In this document: in pieces, positions 1 to 6,030 of the stretch | Layout: every line of letters starts with the position of its first letter | How positions within the stretch are numbered: position 1 is the first letter of the stretch | DNA from: an uncultured Propionibacteriaceae bacterium | Lineage (GTDB): Bacteria > Actinomycetota > Actinomycetes > Propionibacteriales > Propionibacteriaceae | DNA length: 11,884 nucleotides | Assembly (NCBI GenBank): GCA_936941515.1 | Contig: CAKZJI010000215.1 | Coordinates: 1-11,884 of the forward strand | Reading direction: 5' to 3' | Notes under the pieces: generated by a model | What the model was told of the DNA's origin: nothing | Databases searched by the model: none | What the model saw: the letters and a program-made list of their open reading frames with translations, nothing else | Translations under genes and position numbers: made by a program

Positions 1-343
1 CCGCGTTCTTCCCGTCCGGGCTGCCCTGCCCGGCGGTGAGGCGCGCGGCGGTGTCGTTGAGTCGGTCGCGCACGGCCGTCTGGCGGGCGATGGCGTCGTT
101 GAGGTGGCCGACCACCGCGCGCACCCCCGGCTGGGCGTCGGGGGGAAGCGCCGGGGCGACCTGCCCGTTGATGGTGTCGCGCAGGGCCGTGTACTGCTTC
201 ACCTGGACATCGACGCGCGCGGCGATGTCCGTCAGGTTCGCGGCGGTGCCCCAGGCCGCAAAACACAGCAGAAGCAGAAAGAACGGGACTTTCAGCTCCC
301 TGGCGATGAGGGGGCGTCGTTCGGTTGTCGGGGGAGTGCTCAC
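1..343 (-). CDS. Membrane-anchored protein of unknown function (C-terminus beyond window)
   Basis: The reading frame is open from a GTG at 343 down to the left edge, giving 114 complete codons. A GGAGAGGAG ribosome binding site lies just upstream of the GTG on the minus strand, which supports the start. The visible part has a short polar N-terminus with Arg and Glu (about residues 1-18). One hydrophobic segment follows (about 19-36, PFFLLLLCFAAWGTAANLTD region), and then a hydrophilic stretch rich in Ala, Asp, Arg and Thr that looks helical. This suggests a single membrane anchor with the rest outside the membrane. The hydrophobic segment resembles the first helix of FucP-type MFS transporters, but what follows is not membrane-like, so I do not call it a transporter. 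It diverges from the gene at 459. I do not recognise the family, and the function is unknown. Confidence 0.65.
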   Translation of the reverse strand, partial: MSTPPTTERRPLIARELKVPFFLLLLCFAAWGTAANLTDIAARVDVQVKQYTALRDTINGQVAPALPPDAQPGVRAVVGHLNDAIARQTAVRDRLNDTAARLTAGQGSPDGKNA

Positions 344-410
344 CGGATCTCCTCTCCCCGGGCAGCCTCGCCCGGCAGTGTCACATCAGTCTAACCGGCG
401 TGACGTCTTT

Positions 411-436
411 TTTTCTGCCTCAGACAGAAAAGTCTG
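411..436. promoter_or_regulatory. Overlapping inverted repeats between two divergent genes
   Basis: TTTTCTG (411-417) and CAGAAAA (425-431) form a perfect 7-bp inverted repeat with a 7-base spacer. It overlaps TCTG-CCT-CAGA (414-424) and CAGAC/GTCTG (421-425 and 432-436). Four TCTG/CAGA half-motifs are therefore packed into 26 bases of a T-rich patch between the divergent genes starting at 343 and 459. It could be an operator shared by both genes. No good -35/-10 pair was recognised nearby. Function is inference. Confidence 0.3.
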
Positions 437-458
437 CGGGAGATGACACAGTGAGGGT

Positions 459-884
459 ATGAGCGGTTATTGGTGGGCGGGGTGCGTCGCCCTGGGGCTG
501 CTGCTGGCGACGTTCGGCGGCACCCCCGTGGTCAGAGGGCTGTTCCGACTGGTGGATTGGCAGTCGCAGCGGGAACGGCGGCGGCGCGAGGCTGCGGTGT
601 CCGGGCAGAGCAGTCCCGAGCTGATCGATCTTGGGCTGGTCGGCGCCGAGAAGGGCCTGCCGGGAGGATGCTGGATCGGCCTGCTGGAACGGGCTGCGGT
701 CTACGCATGTCTGGTCTCCGGTTTCCATGCCGGGATTGCCGTCGCCATGGCAGTCAAGGGATTCGGGCGCTATCCGGAGCTGCGCAGCCCTGATGCGGCC
801 AAGGGGGAGCGGTTCATCGTCGGCACCATGGCCAGCCTGCTGTGGTCCGCTCTCTGCGCCGGTGTGGTGATATGGCTCCGGTGA
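459..884 (+). CDS. Small membrane protein resembling the C-terminal part of DUF3307 proteins
   Basis: This is a 141-residue protein with three likely membrane segments (about residues 4-24, 78-100 and 118-140). A charged cytoplasmic-looking stretch lies between the first and second (SQRERRRREAA, about 36-46). The second half carries the order GCWIGLLER (70-78), a membrane helix, KGFGRYPEL (100-108), then GERFIVGT (116-123) leading into the last helix. The same arrangement (IG-x-LER, AxKG/S-x-xR-x-xEL, E-x-x-x-IGT) is what I recall from the C-terminal half of DUF3307 membrane proteins, here without their N-terminal half. The start is an ATG at 459 with only a weak, very close GAGGG before it; no better in-frame start is visible. 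Gene reality is supported by length and this motif pattern. The biochemical role is unknown. Confidence 0.65.
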   Translation: MSGYWWAGCVALGLLLATFGGTPVVRGLFRLVDWQSQRERRRREAAVSGQSSPELIDLGLVGAEKGLPGGCWIGLLERAAVYACLVSGFHAGIAVAMAVKGFGRYPELRSPDAAKGERFIVGTMASLLWSALCAGVVIWLR

Positions 885-925
885 CACGCGGACAGAGTAT
901 GCGTCGCACCTCGAGAAAACCCCTC

Positions 926-942
926 GGATATCTGATATATCC
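926..942. promoter_or_regulatory. Palindrome upstream of the DUF4862 gene, possible operator
   Basis: GGATAT (926-931), CTGAT spacer, ATATCC (937-942): a perfect 6-5-6 inverted repeat about 30 bases before the ATG at 972. It is AT-rich in a GC-rich genome and would overlap or adjoin a promoter. Short AT-rich palindromes of this kind are common operators of GntR-type regulators of carbohydrate genes, but no regulator gene is in the window. A perfect 6-bp repeat of this spacing is not rare by chance. Confidence 0.3.
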
Positions 943-971
943 TTCGGAAGTGACCTTTCGTTAGGGGAATG

Positions 972-1904
972 ATGTCTGAGATCGTCGTCGGGGCCCATGT
1001 GGCCTTGCCGACCGAGCGTCCAGCTCAGGCTCGGTTCTATTATGAGCTGTCAGCCAGGCGTTTGGCGACGGCCTTGGAGATTCCCTTCGTCGATGCCTTG
1101 CACGATGATGTCGGCTGGTTTGCCGCTCAGGTTCAGGGTCGTTTCCGCCGCAGCGTCGTCAGCGCCGTCCCTGGGACGATGAAAAGAGTCAGGTGGGATC
1201 CGATGTTCGGCCTAGCCTCACCTGATGACTACGAGAGGCGTGCTGCAGTCGAGTGGATCAAAGGCGTCAGGCGTGAGGCCGAGGACTTCAACCAGCGCAC
1301 TGGTGAGGAGTCCATCTCCTATGTGCAGATCCCGTCTGCACCCAGCATCAGGGCCTCGGCCACTGCCTTTCAACGCTCGCTTGATGAGCTGCTCTCCACC
1401 CGGGGGTGCCACACCGAGCTTGTGATTGAGCACTGCGATGCCTATTCGCCGGTGAGGGCGGGGCAGAAGCGGTTCCTGAGCCTTGTCTCTGAGCTGGCGG
1501 TGTCGGGGGAGCTGGGGTTCGTCATCAACTGGGGGCGGTCGGCCATTGAGGGCCGCAGTGTCGCCCGGCCCCTGGAGCACATCCAAATCCTGAAAGAGGT
1601 GAAGAGGCTCCGAGGAGTGATCTTCTCCGGGGTTGGTGCGCAGCAGAATCAGTGGGGCCGGGCCTGGGAGGACCTGCATCTCCCGCTATCCACCGATGAG
1701 CCGACGTCGCTGATGACCCCTGACCGCGTTGATGAGTGTCTGGCCGTGGCGGGGGACATCGCCTACAAGGGAGTGAAGATACGGGTTCCGGCACGTGCCG
1801 ACCGCAACGGCCGGCTGGCCTGCATCGAGTCCGTGGTGCGGAGAGTCAAGCGTGCGGAGATCGAACAGTCTGGTTGGTACACGTTCAAATCCGCAGCCTG
1901 GTAG
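972..1904 (+). CDS. DUF4862 family protein (probable TIM-barrel, sugar-isomerase-like)
   Basis: The protein has 310 residues from ATG 972; an adjoining ATG at 969 is possible. An AGGGGA ribosome binding site at 963-968 directly abuts 969, so 972 has the better, though still short, spacing. The sequence follows the DUF4862 pattern: IVVGAH near the N-terminus, LEIPF (about 35-39), VPGTM (about 66-70), FGLASPDD (about 79-86), QIPSAP (about 119-124), VIEHCDAY (about 151-158), INWGRSAIEGR (about 185-195), IFSG (about 217-220) and SLMTP (about 246-250). The family resembles xylose-isomerase-like TIM barrels, and IEH and NWGRS are probably active-site loops, but I know of no assigned reaction. The last 15 or so residues (EIEQSGWYTFKSAAW region) look like an unusual tail. 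No sugar transporter or regulator lies next to it, so the substrate cannot be read from context. Confidence 0.85.
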   Translation: MSEIVVGAHVALPTERPAQARFYYELSARRLATALEIPFVDALHDDVGWFAAQVQGRFRRSVVSAVPGTMKRVRWDPMFGLASPDDYERRAAVEWIKGVRREAEDFNQRTGEESISYVQIPSAPSIRASATAFQRSLDELLSTRGCHTELVIEHCDAYSPVRAGQKRFLSLVSELAVSGELGFVINWGRSAIEGRSVARPLEHIQILKEVKRLRGVIFSGVGAQQNQWGRAWEDLHLPLSTDEPTSLMTPDRVDECLAVAGDIAYKGVKIRVPARADRNGRLACIESVVRRVKRAEIEQSGWYTFKSAAW

Positions 1905-1943
1905 GCGCATGACGGTTCGGGAGCAGATCCCGGGAGCATCGCC
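1904..1943 (+). terminator. Nested hairpin after the DUF4862 gene, possible terminator
   Basis: CGGGA (1918-1922) pairs with TCCCG (1928-1932) over a 5-base loop. Outside it, GGCG (1904-1907) can pair with CGCC (1940-1943). It begins at the stop codon of the DUF4862 gene. There is no U-run, which is usual for high-GC actinobacteria but weakens the call. Confidence 0.3.
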
Positions 1944-2066
1944 GTGCTGAGTGTTTGCTGGCAGGGAAACCCCAAAGATCGAGAAGACGCCGTTGCCGTC
2001 TCTGGTGGGAGTCGCCGTTATGTGCTGGCTCCGAGCAGGACAATTGTCATGGGGAGTGTTCGTGGC

Positions 2067-2184
2067 TGCTGGAAAACGGGAGAATTATCCAGCAATGCAG
2101 TCACGCCTCTGCCACGCTGAGGATACCCAGGGGAACGCGGCAGGGGGAGTCGCTGGATAACGCTGGGTTTTGGCGAGGAAAACC
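2067..2184. other. Cluster of alternative inverted repeats, candidate structured RNA or small palindromic element
   Basis: TGCTGGA (2067-2073) pairs perfectly with TCCAGCA (2088-2094). The same arm, extended as TTATCCAGC (2085-2093), also pairs perfectly with GCTGGATAA (2152-2160), enclosing CTGCC/GGCAG (2109-2113 and 2138-2142). GGTTTT (2166-2171) then pairs with AAAACC (2179-2184). The first two pairings exclude each other. No tRNA or known riboswitch core is recognised. The 76 bases at 2085-2160 have inverted ends but no obvious flanking target duplication. Confidence 0.25.
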
Positions 2185-2191
2185 GCTGTGC

Positions 2192-2275
2192 CTGGGTTCC
2201 TGTGCATAAGGGCTTCGGCAGCCCCCTGTGCCCGCGATGGCGTTCACCGGGCTGGGTTTCTGTGCACAAGGGCTT
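2192..2275. repeat. Imperfect 24-base direct repeat, two copies with a 60-base period
   Basis: Copy 1 is 2192-2215 and copy 2 is 2252-2275. Both begin CTGGGTT and end AAGGGCTT, and they differ only at two transitions (2199 versus 2259, 2207 versus 2267), so 22 of 24 bases match. Copy 2 contains the palindrome TGTGCACA. The 36 bases between them do not repeat. A weaker echo of the start (GCTGGGTTTT) occurs at 2162-2171. It is not a CRISPR array: there are only two copies, they diverge, and no cas gene is present. It may belong to a dispersed repeat family in this genome. Confidence 0.6.
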
Positions 2276-2467
2276 TAGATGGATGCATCTTCCCTTGGTC
2301 ATCGCACTGTCCTGTGCGTGAATCGCCGTTCTGTCCTCCGATGTCGTCGCCAGGGCTCGGGCCCTGCGCCATGTGCGGCGTTTCGTGCACGCCGTTGCTC
2401 CTCCGCATGAGCACCTGAAACCCGATGACGCCTCCCTCACACAGCCCACCGCCTCCGCGGTGCAGGG

Positions 2468-2501
2468 CCTGCCAATAACCGCCGAGCGCGGGGGCGGCAG
2501 G
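2468..2501 (-). terminator. Hairpin downstream of the LssY_C gene, possible terminator
   Basis: CCTGCC (2468-2473) pairs with GGCAGG (2496-2501) around a GC-rich interior, about 37 bases past the stop codon of the minus-strand gene that ends at 2538. A smaller CCAGG/CCTGG repeat (2523-2537) sits directly after that stop. Neither is followed by a U-run on the minus strand. Either could end transcription, but the evidence is only base pairing and position. Confidence 0.25.
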
Positions 2502-2537
2502 ACAAACCTCCACCACACGGCTCCAGGGATTTCCTGG

Positions 2538-3818
2538 CTATCGACGTACCCAGCGACGAACAGAGGGAGCGGACACCGCCAACACCACAAGTACTGAGAT
2601 CGCTGTCACCACCGTGTTGGTGACGCTGGTGTAGTCCAGCACCAGCAGGTTGGAAAGCGCCGACACCGACGAAGTGGTCATCAGTCCCACCCAGGCCCAG
2701 CGGAACCGGGCCGCAGTCAGGATCCACAGCGTCGCCTCCACCAGATAGGCCAGCAGTAGCGGCAGGCCCTCGCTGAAATCGACGGTGACCAGCAGGATGG
2801 TGGTCACCAGACCGAGCAGGGTGAGGGTCCCCGTCGCCAGCAATGGGCGAGGGGGGATGTGGTGACGTGCCACGGTCTTGTCGTCTTTCGGCATCACCGC
2901 AGGCGGGTTGCGGAGTTCGGCGCCGGACACGCTGACCACGGGCAGGTTCCCGTCAGTCTGGATGGCGTCGCCCCCGCCGTTGCGGGAGTGGTAGGCCGTG
3001 GAGAACTTCTCGATCACCCGCACCCCGGTTCCGGGGTCGTTGTAGCGCAGGGTGTTGATGATGAAGTCACGCTCTGCGTCGGTGTCGGCGTCGATCTTGT
3101 GGGTGATCTGGCCGGTGAAACTCGACAGGCCGACGGAGCGGTCGTAGGTTCCGGCGGCGAGGAAGTCGACGTGCTGGCCGCCGGGCAGGTACCAGCCCTC
3201 GGGTGTTGGCCAGAAGCGGACGTGGTGCCGCTGGGATGCGTTTCCTGCCACCTCCATCTGGTAGGCGAAGGCGTGCCGACGGCGGAACAGGAAGAGATTC
3301 GACACCGGAGCCGCCGGATATGAGCGCCGGAACACCGACGAGATGATGATGCCCCACGCGGAACGCAAGGTGATCTCGTCTGCCAGGGTCCAGCCTGCTG
3401 CCTGCATGGCGGTGTGAATCTCGTCGGCGGTTCCGTCGAAGGCCAGATTCACGGGATCGCCGAGGATTCCGTCGCCTGTGCGGGTCCGGCCGATGAAATA
3501 GTCCGGCACGTACCAGAGCGTGAACAGCTGATGGAGCCGCGGGATGGCCAGGAAGGTGGAGAGCAGCCAGAAGGCCACGATGTGCAGACCCCACAGCCGA
3601 TCCCCGGGCCGGGCATGGATAAACATGACGATGGCCAGCCAGGCAACCAGCACCAGCGCCACCACGACGAAGAAACCCGCCACGGCATCCCAGACTGGCG
3701 TGCGCTTCCGCCCCGTCACCATGGGCTTTCGAGACACATACACAGGCATCTCGTCAGGGACCGGATACCGTTCAGCTGCGACGGAGGGAACCAAGCCCGA
3801 GTTGTCTGTGTCAGCCAT
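2538..3818 (-). CDS. Multi-pass membrane protein with LssY_C domain
   Basis: The product has 426 residues. The start chosen is the ATG at 3818, which has GGAAGGGG five bases upstream; a longer form from 3851 lacks such a site. A polar N-terminus is followed by two membrane helices (about 44-67 and 76-96). A large soluble domain (about 121-280) comes next, then four helices (about 327-347, 350-370, 373-395, 398-417) and a basic tail RRWVRR. The soluble part matches the LssY C-terminal domain: PVNLAFDGT (122-130), AAGW (140-143), RRSYPAAPVSNLFLF (164-178), QRHHVRFW (196-203), YDRSVGLS (225-232) and GQITHKIDADTDAERDF (236-252). In LssY proteins this domain follows a PAP2 phosphatase or DedA-like membrane part; here neither is present. 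The function is unknown, perhaps related to envelope lipid or secretion. It lies 223 bases downstream of typA with room for its own promoter. Confidence 0.8.
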   Translation of the reverse strand: MADTDNSGLVPSVAAERYPVPDEMPVYVSRKPMVTGRKRTPVWDAVAGFFVVVALVLVAWLAIVMFIHARPGDRLWGLHIVAFWLLSTFLAIPRLHQLFTLWYVPDYFIGRTRTGDGILGDPVNLAFDGTADEIHTAMQAAGWTLADEITLRSAWGIIISSVFRRSYPAAPVSNLFLFRRRHAFAYQMEVAGNASQRHHVRFWPTPEGWYLPGGQHVDFLAAGTYDRSVGLSSFTGQITHKIDADTDAERDFIINTLRYNDPGTGVRVIEKFSTAYHSRNGGGDAIQTDGNLPVVSVSGAELRNPPAVMPKDDKTVARHHIPPRPLLATGTLTLLGLVTTILLVTVDFSEGLPLLLAYLVEATLWILTAARFRWAWVGLMTTSSVSALSNLLVLDYTSVTNTVVTAISVLVVLAVSAPSVRRWVRR

Positions 3819-3850
3819 CCAGCCCCTTCCTTCGAATCGGCAGCAGGTCA

Positions 3851-3867
3851 ATCTACCAGCCGTAGAT
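3851..3867. promoter_or_regulatory. 6-5-6 palindrome upstream of the LssY_C gene
   Basis: ATCTAC (3851-3856), CAGCC, GTAGAT (3862-3867) is a perfect inverted repeat about 33 bases upstream of the ATG at 3818 on the minus strand. It is a possible operator or leader hairpin. A second AT-rich inverted repeat, TCAATT/AATTGA, lies at 3934-3955, next to a TTGACG (-35-like, minus strand, 3932-3937) for which I find no good -10. Chance occurrence is plausible for both. Confidence 0.2.
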
Positions 3868-3968
3868 GATCAGGGGTGGGCAAGAGAGGGCCAGCCCGCC
3901 TGGGTTGCTAGAGCAAAGCGATACACCGGACCGTCAATTTCTTTTGGTTAATTGATGGTTTCAAACGG

Positions 3969-3997
3969 GCTGGCTGACACAACCATGCCGGTTTTTT
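3969..3997 (+). terminator. Plus-oriented hairpin with T-run, with no plus gene before it
   Basis: GCTGGC (3969-3974) can pair with GCCGGT (3987-3992) with two G-T wobbles, and the stem runs straight into TTTTTT (3992-3997). On the plus strand this looks like a weak intrinsic terminator, yet the nearest plus gene ends at 1904. It lies between two minus-strand genes and has no T-run in that direction. It may be a chance match or may end an antisense transcript. Confidence 0.2.
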
Positions 3998-4041
3998 CGC
4001 TGAAAAGCACATCCTGGGCGTGTCGTGGTTTGTGATGACGC

Positions 4042-5892
4042 CTATTGCCGCTTCAGGCGCGCCCGATCCTTCGCCCCCAGTACGACCTTGCGGATGCGCA
4101 CCACTGCCGGGGTGACCTCCAGGCACTCATCGGCTGCGCAGAATTCGAGTTGCTGCTCCATCGACATCTGGCGGGGCGGAATCAGGCGTTCCAGCTCCTC
4201 TCCCGTGGAGGAGCGGACGTTCGTGAGCTTCTTCTCCTTCGACGGGTTGACGTCCATGTCCTCGGGGCGTGGGTTCTCACCGACGACCATGCCCTCGTAC
4301 ACTTCCGCACCCGGGCCGACGAACAATGTGCCGCGCTCCTGCAGGTTGAACAGCGCATACGAGGTGACCACACCCGTCCGGTCGGCGACCAAAGACCCCG
4401 TCGGCCGGGTGCGGAAGTCACCGGCCCACGGCTCGAAACCCTCCGCCACGTGGTTCATGATGCCGGTGCCGCGTGTCTCCGTCAGGAACTCGGTGCGGAA
4501 CCCGATCAGCCCCCGTGCAGGCACCAGGAACTCCATGCGCACCCAGCCTGTGCCGTGGTTGATCATCTGCTCCATGCGGCCACGTCTCAGTCCCATCAGC
4601 TGCGTGATGACGCCGACGTACTCCTCTGGGGCATCGACGGTGAGACGCTCAATGGGCTCGTGCACCTTGCCGTCGATCACCCGGGTCACCACCTGGGGTT
4701 TGCCGACGGTCAGTTCGAAGCCCTCACGTCGCATCATCTCCACCAGAACTGCCAGCTGCAGCTCGCCGCGGCCCTGCACCTCCCAGGTGTCGGGGCGCTC
4801 TGTCGGATTCACCCGGATGGACACGTTGCCGATCAGCTCCTGCTCCAGCCGCGCCTTCACCAGGCGCGCCGTCAGATGCTTTCCCGACTTCCCAGCCAGA
4901 GGAGAGGTGTTGATGCCGATGGTCATGGAGATCGACGGCTCGTCAACGTGGATCAGCGGCAATGGCTTCGGGTTCTCCGGGTCAGAGAGGGTCTCGCCGA
5001 TCGTGATCTCCGGAATGCCCGCGATGGCCACGATGTCGCCAGGACCTGCCTGCTCCGCAGGAACCCTCTCCAGGGCCTCGGTCATCAGTAGCTCGGTGAG
5101 CTTCACATTCATCACGGAGCCGTCCTGCCGGCACCATGCAACCTGCTGTCCGCGTTTCAGCTCGCCTGCGACCACACGGCATAGCGCCAGCCGTCCCAGA
5201 TAGGGGGAGGCATCGAGGTTCGTCACATGCGCCTGCAGCGTCGCCCCCTCCTCATAGCTGGGGGCGGGGACATGCTCCAGGATGGTCTGGAACAGTGGCT
5301 CCAGGTTCTCCGAGTCCGGCATGCTGCCATCCGCAGGCTGGTTCAGGGAAGCCCGGCCGGCTTTCGCGGAGGCGTAGACGATGGGGAAGTCCAGGGCGTC
5401 TGCAGCATCGTCGTCGAGGAGGTCCATGAACAGGTCATAGGTCTCATCCACCACTGCGGAGATGCGCGCGTCGGGCCGGTCCACCTTGTTCACCACGACG
5501 ATCAGCGGCAGCCTCTTCGCCAGCGCCTTGCGCAGCACAAAACGGGTTTGGGGCAGTGGCCCCTCGGAGGCGTCCACCAGGAGCAGCACCCCGTCGACCA
5601 TCTCCAGTCCACGCTCCACCTCGCCGCCGAAGTCGGCGTGGCCGGGAGTGTCGATGATGTTAATGGTCATCTCCTGGCCGTCGGCCATGTGGTGGCGCAC
5701 GGCCGTGTTCTTGGCCAGGATGGTGATGCCCTTCTCGCGCTCTAGGTCCATCGAGTCCATGACGCGCTTGTTGACGTCGGAGCCCTCCCGAAAGGCCCCG
5801 GACTGCCACAGCATGGCGTCAACGAGCGTCGTCTTCCCATGGTCGACATGGGCGACGATTGCGACGTTGCGCAGGTCGTGGCGGATGGGCAT
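4042..5892 (-). CDS. typA: Translational GTPase TypA/BipA
   Basis: The product has 616 residues, close to the usual TypA length of just over 600. The start at 5892 has a GAGGAG site seven bases upstream. The GTPase domain is complete: G1 AHVDHGKT (14-21), the EREKGITI effector-loop region (51-58), G3 DTPGH (81-85), G4 NKVD (135-138) and G5 SAK (173-175). The elongation-factor-like domains II and III follow, including GRGELQLAVLVE, and then the TypA-specific C-terminal region with PTGSLVADRTGVVTSYALFNLQ, read in two overlapping blocks, and EGMVVGENPR. TypA is a cytosolic GTPase that binds the ribosome and helps large-subunit maturation and growth under stress or cold. It is separated from the upstream lipoprotein gene by a strong hairpin, so it probably has its own promoter. 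Nothing in the protein looks damaged. Confidence 0.97.
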   Translation of the reverse strand: MPIRHDLRNVAIVAHVDHGKTTLVDAMLWQSGAFREGSDVNKRVMDSMDLEREKGITILAKNTAVRHHMADGQEMTINIIDTPGHADFGGEVERGLEMVDGVLLLVDASEGPLPQTRFVLRKALAKRLPLIVVVNKVDRPDARISAVVDETYDLFMDLLDDDAADALDFPIVYASAKAGRASLNQPADGSMPDSENLEPLFQTILEHVPAPSYEEGATLQAHVTNLDASPYLGRLALCRVVAGELKRGQQVAWCRQDGSVMNVKLTELLMTEALERVPAEQAGPGDIVAIAGIPEITIGETLSDPENPKPLPLIHVDEPSISMTIGINTSPLAGKSGKHLTARLVKARLEQELIGNVSIRVNPTERPDTWEVQGRGELQLAVLVEMMRREGFELTVGKPQVVTRVIDGKVHEPIERLTVDAPEEYVGVITQLMGLRRGRMEQMINHGTGWVRMEFLVPARGLIGFRTEFLTETRGTGIMNHVAEGFEPWAGDFRTRPTGSLVADRTGVVTSYALFNLQERGTLFVGPGAEVYEGMVVGENPRPEDMDVNPSKEKKLTNVRSSTGEELERLIPPRQMSMEQQLEFCAADECLEVTPAVVRIRKVVLGAKDRARLKRQ

Positions 5893-5927
5893 GCGGGCTC
5901 CTCGGTTCGGTGGCTGGGCCGCGGGAA

Positions 5928-5933
5928 AGTGTA
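5928..5933 (-). promoter_or_regulatory. Possible -10 element for typA
   Basis: On the minus strand TACACT lies about 35 bases upstream of the typA ATG, between the start codon and the upstream hairpin. It matches TATAAT at four positions. The expected -35 region at about 17 bases is poor (CAACGG-like). The implied leader is about 30 bases long and includes the GAGGAG ribosome binding site. Confidence 0.3.
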
Positions 5934-5972
5934 CGCCTTGCCATCAGCTGCCGTTGTCCTGTGAAACCTGAT

Positions 5973-6013
5973 CCGCCCCGCGAAGCTGGGGTTCAGCCAT
6001 TGTTGCGGGGCGG
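5973..6013 (-). terminator. GC-rich hairpin terminator of the lipoprotein gene
   Basis: CCGCCCCGC (5973-5981) and GCGGGGCGG (6005-6013) form a perfect 9-bp stem. A smaller GCTG/CAGC hairpin sits inside the 23-base loop. It begins 17 bases past the stop codon of the minus-strand lipoprotein gene and ends before the typA promoter region. There is no U-run, as is common for actinobacterial terminators. A perfect 9-bp stem at this distance is unlikely by chance. Confidence 0.55.
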
Positions 6014-6030
6014 GAACGCAGTCAAGAGGT

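Larger units (their letters stand above)
1905..2537. other. Gene-free stretch of about 630 bases with repeats and hairpins
   Basis: No convincing gene is seen. The open frames here (for example 2018-2590 minus and 1951-2160 plus) overlap each other, lack family resemblance and read as low-complexity Arg/Pro/Ser-rich translations. The stretch lies between two genes that converge (plus gene ending 1904, minus gene ending 2538), so only terminators would be expected. It also contains a two-copy direct repeat (2192-2275) and hairpins at 2067-2094, 2085-2160, 2166-2184, 2351-2366 (CAGGGC-TCGG-GCCCTG, perfect 6-bp stem), 2376-2394 (CGGCG/CGCCG) and 2468-2501. It may hold a non-coding RNA, decayed sequence or simply spacer. 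Confidence 0.6.

Noticed and set aside
1..343. MFS sugar transporter
   Set aside because: Only one helix looks similar; the following 75 residues are hydrophilic and cannot form the next transporter helices.
2085..2160. tRNA gene of 76 bases
   Set aside because: The length and paired ends fit, but there is no T-loop GTTCGA, D-loop or anticodon arm on either strand.
2192..2275. CRISPR array
   Set aside because: The unit size is suggestive, but only two imperfect copies exist, with no third repeat, no leader and no cas genes.
1951..2418. Short plus-strand frames (1951-2160, 1955-2209, 2170-2418)
   Set aside because: They overlap one another, lack ribosome binding sites of quality and look like random GC-rich translation.
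2018..2590. 190-residue minus-strand frame in the gene-free stretch
   Set aside because: It overlaps the end of the LssY_C gene, has an Arg/Pro/Cys-rich translation with no family resemblance, and runs through the repeats and hairpins.
4025..5203. 392-residue plus-strand frame opposite typA
   Set aside because: It is the antisense shadow of a clear typA gene; its Ser/Arg/Thr-rich composition is an artefact of high GC.
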